Shown in pieces: positions 49,811 to 60,520 of a stretch of DNA of 64,000 bases. Source of the stretch: Nicotiana tabacum (lineage: Eukaryota > Streptophyta > Magnoliopsida > Solanales > Solanaceae); NCBI RefSeq assembly GCF_000715075.1, contig NC_134103.1, forward strand, positions 52,940,730 to 53,004,729, in the 5' to 3' direction. Position 1 is the first letter of the stretch, and every line of letters starts with the position of its first letter. Made by a program: the position numbers and the translations under genes. Under the pieces are notes generated by a model that had not been told where the DNA came from, made no database searches, and saw only the letters and a program-made list of their open reading frames with translations.

Positions 49811-50503
49811 TTATGCTCCCCGATCAGAAATGATGGAAACTGGGGTGCCATGTAACCTGACTATTTCTTTGATATACAACTGAGAATACTGCTCCACTGT
49901 TTCGGTAGACTTAACCGGCAAAAAGTGTGCTAATTTCGTGAGTCGATCCACAATTACCCAAATTGAGTCAAACTTGCGCGGAGTGCGTGATAATCCTAAC
50001 ACAAAGTCTATATTAATCATTTCTCACTTCCACATTGGAATTTTTATGTTTTGTGCCAACCCACCAGGCCTTTGGTGTTCGGCCTTCACTTGCTGACAAT
50101 TTGGATATCTTGCCACAAAGTTCGCCACATTCCTCTTCATATCATTCCATTAATAGAATTCTTTAACATCATGATACATTTTCTTAGAACCTGGGTGCAC
50201 GGAATACCTAGAAGTGTAAGCTTCAGTCATAATTCTTTCCCGGAGACCATCCACATTTGGAACACAGAGTCGCCCTTGGTACCTTAGTGTACCATTATCC
50301 ATGCCAAGAGAAAAGGCCCTGGTCTTATGTTTATGAATCCCCTCTTTCAACTGCACCAACAATGGATCATTGTATTGCTTCTCTTTGACTTTCACAACAA
50401 GCGATGATTCAGCCCTATTTTGCACAATTACCCCTCCTTCACTAGAGTCCACAAGACGAAGTCCTAAACTAGCCAATTAGTGAACTTCCTTGGCTAATAG
50501 CCT
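49811..50503 (-). pseudogene. Integrase N-terminal half of G
   Basis: HPGSKKMYHDVKEFY, then a stop, and VARYPNCQQVKAEHQRPGG, where the first Cys of CPNC is Tyr, so the zinc module is damaged. The core has INIDFVLGLSRT and ISDRGA with both catalytic Asp. The stop at about 49811 is CAA in E (TAA here). Two further stops lie near 50477 and 50504. All are in one frame. Confidence 0.88.
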
Positions 50504-51490
50504 CTAATATGCCTCCAAATGAGCCAAACTACCCATAGATTTCCAGCTAAGAGCATCAGCCAAAACATTGGCCTTCCCCAGATGATATAGAATATCAATG
50601 TCGTAGTCCTTGAGTAACTCAACCCATCTTCTCTGCCTCAGGTTCAATTCCTTCTGCATGAAAATATATTGAAGGCTCTTATGGTCCGTGAATATATCAA
50701 CATGGACCCCATATAAATAATGATGCCAATTTTTTAATGCAAATACCACTGCCGCAAGTTCTAAATCATGTGTTGGATAGTTCTTTTCATGATTCTTTAG
50801 TTTCCTAGAAGCATAAGCTATCACCTTCCTATAATGCATTAATACACACCCAAGCCTGATTCTTGAAGCATCACAATATACCACAAATCCATCTATACCC
50901 TTTGGTAGAGTCAACACCGATGCCGTAGTCAATCTTGCTTTCAATTCCTGGAAACTCTTTTCACAAGCATCTGACCATTGGAACTTAATTGCCTTCTGCG
51001 TCAATTTATTCAATGGAGAGGCAAGAGTATAAAACCCCTCCACAAACATTCTGTAATATCCAGCTAAGCCTAAGAAACTATGAATCTCTGTTGGAGTTGT
51101 AGGCCTCGTCCAATTCTTCACAGCCGCAATTTTCTGAGGATCAACCTTAATTCCTTCATTAGAGACAACATGACCCAAGAATAAGACCGACTCAAGCCAA
51201 AATTCACATTTTGAAAACTTTGCATATAATTTGTGCTGATGCAGGGTTTGTAGAACTACCTTGAGATGGTCAGCATGGTCCTCCTGACTTCGTGAATATA
51301 CAAGAATATCGTCAATGAACACTATCACAAAAGAGTCGAGGAATGGCTTAAAAACGCGATTCATAAGATCTATGGAGGCTGCTGGAGCATTTGTTAGCCC
51401 AAAAGACATTACTAGAAACTCAAAATGCCCATACCGGGTTCTAAAAGTTGTTTTCAGAATATCCCGCTCCCTGATCTTCAATTGGTGATA
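50504..51490 (-). pseudogene. RT (C-terminal part) and RNase H of G
   Basis: An open frame of 325 codons: [23 protein letters not shown], catalytic [46 protein letters not shown], then RNase H with [16 protein letters not shown] and FTDHKSL and the tail [15 protein letters not shown]. All catalytic acids are present. It is separated from the upstream frame only by a deletion of about 7 nt near 51515, where [17 protein letters not shown] reads [13 protein letters not shown]. Confidence 0.9.
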
Positions 51491-53760
51491 CCCGGATCGT
51501 AAATCAATTTTGGATAAGTACCTTGCAATTGATCAAACAAGTCATCTATCCTTGGAAGTGGGTACGTATTTTTGACTGTTACCTTATTAAGCTGCCGATA
51601 GTCAATACACATTCTCAGTGACCGATCTTTCTTTCTTACAAAAAGGACCGGTGCGCCCCAAGGCGACACACTTGTCCGTATAATACCCTTTTCTAACAAA
51701 TCTCTCAGTTGCTCCTTTAGCTCCTTCAATTCTGTCGGTGCCATTTTGTAGGGTGGAATAGATATAGGATGTGTGTCTGGCATCACATCAATCCCAAAAT
51801 CAATCTCCTTGTCTGGTGGGATCCCAGGGAGTTCATCCGAAAAGACTCCTGGAAATTCATTCACAACAGGCACATACTCAAGTGTAGGTGCCTCAGCATC
51901 GGTGTCCGTAACCCGGACCAAATGGTAAATACATCCCTTGTTTATCATCTTTGTGGCCTTAAGGTAGGAAATAAACCTACCCTTTGGCACTACATCATCA
52001 CCCTTCCACTCAATAACTGGCTCATTTGGAAATTCGAACCTAACAGTCCTGGTTCGGCAATCAAGCTTGGCAAAACAAGAATAAAGCCAATCCATCCCCA
52101 TTATCACATCAATATCGACCATTCTCAATTCAATAAGATCGGCCAAGGTGCCCCGACCATGCAACGTGACAACATAATCCCTATAAACCCGCGCGGCCAA
52201 AATAGACTCACCAACCAGAGTAGATACAGAGAACGGTTTATGAAGTTGTTCTGGTTTTATCCCAAATTCCATAGCAACATAAGGAGTGACATATGACATA
52301 GTGGAACCGGGATCAATAAGAGCATATAGATCATGAGATTGGAAAGTCAATATACCTGTGATAACATCTGGAGAAGCCTCTGATTCCCGACATCTCTGCA
52401 TAGAATAAAATCTGCTGGGTCCTTCCGAATTTTGTGCACCACCTCTAACTGCACCACGCCCTGCGGGTGCTAGGGTGCCTCGAGCTGGAGGTGCTGTGGA
52501 TGTAGTAGCTGTAGAATTAGCTAGTTGTGCCGCGCCTCTGCCCATATTTCGGCGGGACGAGTGGCAATCTCTCTGAATGTGACCCCGCAAACCACACCCA
52601 TAGCATACTGGTAGGTCCATGAAATAGGACCCAAAGTGCATCCTATCACACTTAGGGCATGGAAGCCTCCGTTTCTGAAACCTTCTATCGGGCCGACGCT
52701 GCTGGTGGGGTCCCCTGTTGCCCTGACTGGGTCCAGATGACTGGGCGAATGCTTGGGATGGTCCTGATGACCCTCCCCTGAATGCCGACCTACCACCACC
52801 ACCACCAGAAGAACCACCAAAGTTGCTCGCAGACCGGGCCTTGCTACAACTCTGACGCTTCATTCTGTTCTTCAATTTGCAGGTCTCTGTGGCTTGAGCA
52901 AATGCCACCATCTTACCATAGTTCATATTGGAATTTAAGGCTGCTATAGAGGCCTCATTTATAACCAAGGGGCTAAGGCCCTGTACAAACCGGCGCACTT
53001 TAGCCTCCATAGTGGGCAACATGTGAATAGCATACTTGGACAGGCACGCAAACTCCATTTGGTACTCCCAGACATTCATACTACCCTGCTTCAGGCTTTC
53101 AAACTCAGCGACACGAGCTGCCTTAGTTTCGATAGGCAATAAATGATCCATAAAGGCATCTGTGAACTCATCCCACCTTGCAGGAGGGCTTCCCTCCTCG
53201 CGAGATTCCTCCCACAACTCAAACCAAGAATACGCCACCCCTTTCAGGGGGTAAGAGGCCAACTCTACTCCCGTCATCTTTGTAGCATGCATAACCCGGA
53301 GAGTTTTTTGCATCTTATCAATGAAGTTCTGGGGGTCCTCCTCGGGATCAGTACCCATAAACACTGGAGGATCTAACTGAAGAAACTTGTTCACCCTGGA
53401 ACTAGCGGATTCTCCTGGATGACTGGAAGGAGTAGGCCCAACACTCGATCTTTGGGCCTGAGAAGCCACTATCTGTGTCAACATTTGTATGGCTCCCCTA
53501 ATATCAATATCAGACACACCAGAATCGGAAGCTGGAGTTGGATGTGGAATTGGAATATCAGTTACAGGAACTGTTGCACCTTTTATAGGTGTAGGGTCAG
53601 GTATGGTCTGATCAGTTGTAGTTGAGTCAGGCAGTGTAGTAACTGGAGGAATATTGTCGCTCATCGGGTGCTCACCTGCATCATCAATTATAGGGTCAAC
53701 TATCACTCCTGGGGTGACATTGGCTCTTTGGCCAGTTCTTTCCTTCTTCTTAGGTGCCAT
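51491..53760 (-). CDS. Gag-protease-RT N-terminal part of G, long open frame
   Basis: ATG at 53760 ([11 protein letters not shown]) opens a frame of 760 codons. In order: a proline-rich start; the Gag core (about residues 85-310, with [27 protein letters not shown]); a Gly/Ser/Arg-rich stretch; [10 protein letters not shown] and the zinc knuckle [14 protein letters not shown] (about 386-399); protease with DPGST (Asp about 483) and [12 protein letters not shown]; the linker [15 protein letters not shown]; and the RT start [28 protein letters not shown]. The last 13 residues or so are out of frame after a deletion of about 7 nt. Before that the polyprotein would have run on to 48971. It could still yield Gag and protease if transcribed. 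Confidence 0.92.
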
Positions 53761-53964
53761 GTACTAAAAATTAGAGCAACGTAGGAGTTAAAGGAGGAAC
53801 AATCTTACAACCAGCTTTATCGCACGATCAAGAACATGAAAGAAGGGTATTATTCCTAAATGCCCATGTAGAATCCTAATTATAGATGTGGTCGACAATA
53901 CACCGATAATAAGGACTCTACTAGACACGGCTCTGAGACATCCTAGGACACTTTAAAACCTTAG

Positions 53965-53976
53965 GCTCTGATACCA
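53965..53976 (-). other. Primer binding site of element G
   Basis: Plus strand GCTCTGATACCA; on the minus strand TGGTATCAGAGC, four bases after the 5' LTR. It is the initiator-Met type. The leader to gag (53761-53964) is like that of E. Confidence 0.94.
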
Positions 53977-54604
53977 AGTTTGTCACGCCCCAAAACCATG
54001 GAGCGCGACCGGCGCTCAACCGAGTGAACCCGACCGAGCAAGCCTGTTAGATTTCTTCTACCCAAACTCATTCATGAATAAAGAGAATATATGTTTTCCT
54101 TAATTAAACAATAAAGTGGTCGTGTCTGCAATTACCAATTTCTTACCATAAGTTTCACCTTTTTTAAAGTCTCAAATGGACAAGTAATACAACCACAACA
54201 TAGCATAGTTTATCTTTCCCAGTACCAATACACAACCCACACTATGTCTACGGAGCCTCTATGGATAAAGAACAAAAGATACATGACCCCGGAAAAAAGT
54301 GGGGCTCCCCAAGTCAGCTGGGAAGAAGGTGTACTGCTATCACTGATAAATGTCTCTTGCTGTGGAACCACTTGCATCCATTTAAAGATGCAGCGCCCCC
54401 GGCAATAAGGGACGTTAGTACCGTTGAATAGTACTAGTATGAAAACTAAACAACAATTTAAGAATTTAGAAATACAAGATAATTATGATGAACTAGTGCG
54501 GCAATAGAATAATATAGATAATCGTCTCAACCATAGCAAGCTTATTAAAAGCTATCAACAACATTTAAAGGATTTAAGATGATTTTCTCTATAACCATCT
54601 TCAC

Positions 54605-55090
54605 ATAAAGCGGCCCAGCCGCCTCACCCGATGTATGCAGGTAGAGGTGTACGTACAATACCACAACTCTAATTAAGCAGCCCTACCGCCTCACCTCAAT
54701 GTATGTGGGTGGATGTATAACTACAGTACCAAGAACCTACACAAAGCGGCTATGCCGCCTCACCCCAATATATGCTGGTGGAAATGCATCAATGATACCA
54801 ATACCAACACAAAGCGGCTATGCTTCCTCACCCCAATGTATGCCAGTGGTGGTGCCACAACAATACCAAAACCATTCACAAGCGGTCGTACCGCCTCACC
54901 CCAATGTAAATGGGTAGAGGTGCAGTCCCACAATATCATAATCCCTTCACAAAACGGTCATGCCACCTCACCCCAATATATATGCGGGTGGAGGTGTATC
55001 GCAATCACAATCCCTATACCATAATCCCCACACAAAGCGGTCATGCCGCCTCACCCCAATGTATGCGGGTGGAGGTGTATCACAATCACA
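54605..55090 (-). repeat. Minisatellite in 5' LTR of G
   Basis: Seven units like those at 46290-46740 (GCGGTCATGCCGCCTCACCC core), starting about 1.26 kb from the LTR start. Frames at 54699-55137 are translations of the repeat. Confidence 0.9.
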
Positions 55091-55889
55091 ATCTCTACAC
55101 AACTTGGCATAATAACTTTCACATAAATCACGACTAGAAATTATAACATGTGGATACATAATCCATAGTTTAGGACACATCCTCAGTTAATATTGCAATA
55201 TGATAAGAGTATTTGAAATACGAATTGAACATATATCTTCATCACAAAACTTATCGGAATACTTGATTTATAATCAACATCTCGGAACTTACAAGGATAA
55301 TGAGAATTCCAACTCTTAAAGAAGAGTTTAGCCAATATACCTCAATTGAGCTTCCTTAAACTCTAAAATATTCCGAAATTCTTAGCAACTTCAATCTATT
55401 TTAAAAATATAATAAATTGAACCATAATTAGGAAGATGATTATGGTTCTAGCTCATTTGAGCATTTTATCAAACACTAGGTGTGCATTAAGGTTCAAGGT
55501 CCTTTTATGGAGGATTCCATCATCCCACAACCCAACCTTTACCATTTTTAGCTCAACAATATTTCAACACCCTTTGATAACACATGCATGTAAAATAACC
55601 AACCCTCTTGCCCAGAAATTATCTTGCTTATTATCCATTTCCACACAAAATTCGAAATTGAGGGTTAGGGTGTAGAATCTTACCTCTAGGATGACCACCT
55701 AGTGAGTTTCCCTTCTTAATCTTCCAAATCTTGAGCAAGAATTGAAGAACAATTATTGAAGAATCACCTTCTCACTCTAGGGCACTCTCTCCAACTCTAA
55801 AATGTCTGATTATAGTTCAAAAAGGACCCAAAGAGTGTATTTAACGTAGTAGGACCAGGTTTTAAAAACCTAAAAATGGATCTCCGAAA

Positions 55890-56140
55890 AAAGGTATGCC
55901 GATACGCGACCGCATATCGGTCGCATAATTGGTTACAAAATAGCCAAAAGAATTGTCTGTGTATGCGGTCACCATGCAGTCCGCATAACTGTTATGCGGT
56001 CGCATAATGCATCACATAACAGTTATGTGGTCACATAGTCGACCTCATAGTTGCTTCCAATTGACCCAATTAACTGCCTCACTCTGCAGCTATTATGCGG
56101 TCCGCATAGTGATTCTACGGTCGCATAACGAACCACAGAA
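55890..56140 (-). repeat. Near-palindromic ATGCGGTCGCATAA cluster in 5' LTR of G
   Basis: Seven or more variants of TATGCGGTCGCATAA in 250 bases, about 200-450 bases from the LTR start, in presumed U3. The same cluster type is in the other LTR of G (47545-47770) and both LTRs of E. Confidence 0.8.
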
Positions 56141-56351
56141 ATGCACTTTTCTACCAAAAGTTTTCCTTTACTTTCCGGTGCATTGTTCATCCCAAAAAGT
56201 CCGAGTGGCGGCTCGCAAGCTCGCCGCAAAGAATTTTTACTATCCTCAAACACGTAAGCCTAGTCAGACACCATGAAACATTATTTTCTTTGCAAATGTT
56301 ACCGCATTTTACACTTAAGTACTTTGCAATTTTCCGGAGTGTTACATAGCA

Positions 56352-58153
56352 CATAGCCTAAACATGTCTTCTAACATAAATCATAGCTCAAATTTACTAA
56401 TACATAGAGTAGACAAGAGTAATAGCAAGATTCAGTGACTGCAGTTCACGAAATTGACCGAGTCACAATTACTGCGGTGCACACCCACACACCTATCCCC
56501 TAGCATGGACGTCACTGCAACACCAATCACATAACACATATTTCAGGGGTTCATACCCTCAGAATCAAATTTAGAAGTGTTACTTACCACACACCTATCC
56601 CCTTGCCTCGTGATTCGGCCTCTAAACGCCTCGAATATAGCCACAAACAACTCGATACAATCAACACAAGCTATAGGAATAAATTCCATATGAATAAAGC
56701 TAAGTTCTTTAACAAAAGTCAAAAAGTCAACTCAAAATGTCAACCCTGAACTCATGTCTCAGAATCCGATAAAAAAAACAAAATCCGAACATCCATTTAA
56801 CCACGAGTCCAACCATACCAAAATTACTCAATTCTGATCACAACTCGACCTTTAAATCCTAAAAGTTAAGACTATGAAATTTCTATAATGTTTCCCAATT
56901 TTTCTAACCCAAAACACTAATTAAATGATGAAAACAATGATATATTCATGTATATTAACCAAATCCAAATTAGAACCACTTACACCAACCAATTCCTTGA
57001 AAATTCCACCAAGAATCGCTTCAATCCGAGCTCCTTAAATCCAAATATGTAATTTTACTCAAACCCTCGTTTTTGAAAACTTATATTTTGCGCAGGTGCT
57101 CTTCTTCGCGGTCGTGGGAAATGCTTTGCTATCACGAAGTACAAATTCATAGGCTACCAAATTAACTATCCGCGAATGCGGAATCCTACACGTGAACACG
57201 ATTTACAGAATCTTCAACCTACGCGATCGCGGCCCCTTCACGCAATCGCGAAGAACAAGTCGCGTGGATCCCAGCATCCTCCTTTCTTCTTCGCAGACAC
57301 GACCTAACACACGCGTTCGCATAGCACTACCTTCCCAAACTTTGCGATTATATACACCTTCTCGCGAACGCATATCACAATCCTTTACCAGTCGCCAAAC
57401 ACTCTTCGCGATCGCGATCCACCATTCGCAAGCGCATACATGGAAACCAGCAACAACAAAAATCAACAGTCTTCAAAGTTCCGAAATGCGCCGAACATGA
57501 TCCGAATCACACCCGAGGCCCCCGGGAACTCAAGCAAATATACCAACAAGTCCTAAAATATCATACGAAATTAGTTGAGGCCTTAAATCATATCAAACAA
57601 CACTAAAACCATAAATCGCGCATCGATTCATGCCTAATGAACTTATGAACTTCTAATTTCCAAAACTAATGTCGAAACATATCAAACCAACTCCGATTAA
57701 CCTCAAATTTTGTACACAAGTCATAAATGACATAACGGACCTATTCCAACTTCCGAAACCAAAATCCGAGCCTGGTAACCACAAAGTCAACTCTCGATCA
57801 AACTTCTCAACTCTCCAAACTTCCATTTTTTCCAACTTTTGCCAGTTCAAGCCAAAATCATCTACGGACCTCCAAATCAACATCCGGACACACTTCTAAG
57901 TCCAAAATCACTGTACTGAGCTATCAGAACCATAAAAACTCCATTCCGGAGCCATTTACACATAAGTCAACATCCAATCAACTCTTTCAACTTAGGCTTC
58001 TAACCGTGGGACTATGTGTCCCAATTTATTATGAATATCCCTGAAACCAAACCAACTACCCTGGAAAGTTAGATACTAACAAACAAATACATAATAGGTA
58101 GTAAATAGGAAAACGGGGCTACAACTCTCAAAACGACCGGCCGGGTCGTTACA
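56352..58153 (-). repeat. 3' LTR of element F, right part (LTR start side)
   Basis: Continues the LTR of F after G. It ends GGGTCGTTACA (58153). It contains a dense set of CG-rich inverted motifs at 57095-57430 such as TTCGCGATCGCGATCC and ACGCGATCGCGG. The frames at 57192-57500 and 57669-57899 lie inside the LTR and are not genes. Confidence 0.85.
57095..57435 (-). repeat. CGCGATCGCG-type motif cluster in LTR of F
   Basis: At least eight words of the form CTTCGCGNTCGCG or TTCGCGATCGCGAA in about 340 bases. S1 (about 41200-41300) and Y (43560-43870) have decayed forms of the same cluster at the matching place. This is a self-complementary, CpG-dense block. Confidence 0.75.
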
Positions 58154-58167
58154 TCCTCCCCCTCTTA
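58154..58167 (-). other. Purine tract of element F
   Basis: Minus strand AAGAGGGGGAGGA directly before the LTR, with AACGTTTG upstream. It shows that 44592-58153 is a 3' LTR rather than a solo LTR. Confidence 0.88.
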
Positions 58168-58189
58168 AACAAACGTTTATCCTAGAACG

Positions 58190-58829
58190 GTTCTAGAATC
58201 ATTCCTGGAGTCTTAAATAGGCATGGATATCTGCTATGCATCTCCCGCTCGGTCTCCTAAGTAGCCTCCTTGACTGGTTAACCTCTCCATTGCACCTTCA
58301 CTGAAGCTATGTTCTTTGACTTTAACTTTTGAACCTGCTGATCCAAAATGGTTACCGACTCCACTTGATAAGTCAAATCACCATCCAAATGAACTGTGCT
58401 GAAGGCCAAAACATGAGAAGGATTGCCGACATACTTTCGGAGCATGGAAATATGAAATGCTGGATGAAAACTTGACAAACTAGGCGGTAATGCAAGCTTA
58501 TAAGCCACCTATCCAATCCTCTCAAGCACCTCAAAAGGCCCAATATACCGAGGGCTCAACTTGCCCTTCTTCTTGAACCTTATAACACCTTTCATGGGTG
58601 AAACTCTGAGTAATACCTTCTTCCCCACCATGTAAGCAACATCACGAATCTTCCGATCGGCGTAACTCTTATGTCTAGAATGCGCTGTGTGAAGCCGATT
58701 CTGAATTAACTTAACCTTGTCCAAATCATCCTGAACCAAATTAGTACCCAATAGCCTAGCCTCACCCAAATCAAACCAACCCACCAGAGACCGACACTCT
58801 CTCCCATACAATGCCTCATATGGAGCCAT
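58190..58829 (-). pseudogene. Integrase C-terminus and chromodomain of F
   Basis: MAPYEALYGRECRSLVGWFDLGEARL, KVKLIQNRLHTAHSRHKSYADRK, KGVIRFKKKGKLSPRYIGPFEVLERIG, a stop, then AYKLALPPSLSSFHPAFHISMLRKYV. The chromodomain follows: VESVTILDQQVQKLKSKNIASVKVQWRG, a stop, then PVKEAT, a stop and ETEREMHSRYPCLF. It is a different chromovirus family from E and G. Confidence 0.85.
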
Positions 58830-59837
58830 ATGAATGCTCGATTGGTAGCTGTTGTTCTAGGTAAACTCTGCAAGTGGCAAAAACTAATCCCAAGAACCCC
58901 GAAAATCCATGACACAAGTTCATAGTATATCCTCCAATATCTGAATAGTGTGCTCGTACTGACCGTCCGTCTAAGGGTGGAATATTGTACTCAACTCAAC
59001 CCGTGTGTCTAAATCTCAGTGCACTTCCCTCCAAAACTTCGGTGTAAACTGCGTGCCCCGATATGAAATGATAGACACCGGCATACCGCGAAGGCAAACA
59101 ATCTCGCAGATGTAGATCTCAGCCAAAACTTAAGTAGTTCTAACTATAATGAAATACGTGGACTTGGTCAACTGATCCACAACCACTCCAATCCTATGAA
59201 GCACCTCAAACGGACCAATGTACCGATGGCCTAACTTGCCCTTCTTGCCGAACCTCATAACACCCTTCATGGGCGAAACTCTGAGTAGTACCTTCTCCTT
59301 AACCATGTAAGCAACATCACAGACCTTCCGATCAGCGTAGCTCTTCTTCATCCTCCTCCACCAATAGTGCTGCCTCAAGTCCTGGTACATCTTTGCGGCA
59401 CCCGGATGAATGGAATACCGCAAACTGTGGGCCTTCTCAAGAATCAACTCATGTAGCCCATCTACATTGGGCACACAGATTCGACCTTGCATCCGCAACA
59501 CCCCATTATCCCCAATAGTAACCTCCTTGACATCACTGTGTTGAGCCGTGTCCCTAAGGACAAGCAAATGGTGATCATCATACTGACACTCTCTGATGCG
59601 ATCATAAAAGGAAGATCGAGAAACCACACACGCTAGAACCCGACTAGGCTCTGAAATGTCTAACCTCACGAACTGATTGGCTAAGTCCTGAGCATCTGGT
59701 ACAAGCAGTCTCTCAACAATATGAATAAATGCAAGGATACCCATACTCACCACCTTTCTACTCAAGGCATCGACAACCACATTGGCCATCCCGGGATGAT
59801 ACAGAATGGTAATATCATAGTCCTTTAGCAACTTCAA
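58830..59837 (-). pseudogene. Integrase N-terminus and core of F, rearranged
   Basis: Open from 59837 to 59130. It starts with the RNase H tail LLKDYDITILYHPGMANVVVDALSRK. The integrase front ends HPGAAKMYQDLRQHYWWRRMKK and then jumps in frame to SYADRKVCDVAYMVKEKVLLRVSP and GPFEVLHRIG, which belongs near the C-terminus and also occurs there at 58511-58675. The core then resumes with VVVDQLTKSTYFIIV. The Cys pair of the zinc module and the first catalytic Asp are replaced. The core continues with stops to 58830. Confidence 0.85.
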
Positions 59838-60498
59838 CCATTTCCGCTACCTCAAATTTAGATCATTTGGCTTGAACAATTATTAGAGACTCTAATGATC
59901 CGTAAATACCTCACAAAACACACCGTATAGATAATGCCTACAAATCTTCAATGCATGAACGAAGGCTGCCAACTCCAAATCATGAACATGGTAGTTTTTC
60001 TCATGGGGCTTGAACTGGTGCAAAGCATAAGCAATCACTCTACACTCCTACATCAAGACACAACTAATACCAATCCGAGAAGCATCACAAAACACTCTAT
60101 AAGAGCCTGACGCTGAAGGCAAAACTAGAACCGGAGTTGTGGTCAAGACAGTCTTGGGCTTCTCAAAGTTCTCCTCACGCTCATCCGGCCACCTAAATAG
60201 AGCACCCTTCTAGGTCAAACTGGTCAAAGCTGCTGCTATGGACAAGACACCCTACACGAAGCGACGATAATATCCGGCCAAGCCGAGAAAACTCTGAATC
60301 TCAGTAGCTGAAGACTGTCTGGGCCAACTCCAAACCACCTCTATCTTCTTTGGATCCACCTTAATCCCCTCACTGGACACCATGTGCCCCAAGAATGCCA
60401 CCGAACTAAGCCAAACTTCACACTTGGAGAACTTGGCATAAAGCTTCTCCTCCCTCAACCTCTGGAGTACAATCCTCAAATGCTGAGCATGCTCCTCC
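59838..60498 (-). pseudogene. RNase H and C-terminal RT of F, truncated
   Basis: [43 protein letters not shown] and [19 protein letters not shown] (open 60479-60252) are the RT thumb and connection. RNase H follows with [27 protein letters not shown] and FTDH, broken by several stops (near 60250, 60215, 60045, 59900). It is cut at about 60498, just downstream of where [10 protein letters not shown] would lie, so the polymerase active site is gone. Confidence 0.85.
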
Positions 60499-60520
60499 TA
60501 GCATTCTAATCACCCATTCT
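60499..60520 (+). repeat. LTR remnant of element H, left of S2
   Basis: A short text between the cut end of F and S2, ending in ATTCT (60516-60520), the left TSD of S2. It presumably belongs with 62999-63203. Confidence 0.5.

Larger units (their letters stand above)
45772..56346 (-). mobile_element. Tekay/Del-like chromovirus, element G
   Basis: A full-length minus-strand element of 10.6 kb with LTRs at 45772-48649 and 53981-56346, a primer site, a purine tract and a perfect TSD TAGCA (45767-45771 and 56347-56351). Its polyprotein (53760 down to 48971) is the best preserved in the window: the first 740 codons or so are open, then one small deletion and several in-frame stops. Without G, the LTR of F is continuous. 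The 3' LTR contains a foreign 0.65 kb patch. Confidence 0.96.
53981..56346 (-). repeat. 5' LTR of element G
   Basis: 2366 bp, minus-strand start TGTAACACTCC (plus end 56346) and end GGCGTGACA. It holds a seven-unit minisatellite at 54605-55090 and the palindrome cluster at 55890-56140. It lacks the patch present in the 3' LTR. Confidence 0.94.
44592..60498 (-). mobile_element. Chromovirus element F, truncated, split by G
   Basis: Read on the minus strand: part of RT, RNase H, integrase, chromodomain, purine tract and a 3' LTR (58153 down to 44592). The LTR is split by element G. The element is cut at about 60498 inside RT, so gag, protease, the RT catalytic part and the 5' LTR are missing. 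The left flank is TTATT (44587-44591); no right partner exists because of the truncation. Confidence 0.85.

Noticed and set aside
57192..57500. 102-codon frame rich in Arg and Ser
   Set aside because: It crosses the CGCGATCGCG motif cluster in the LTR of F. The composition comes from the motif, and no homologous frame is open in S1 or Y.
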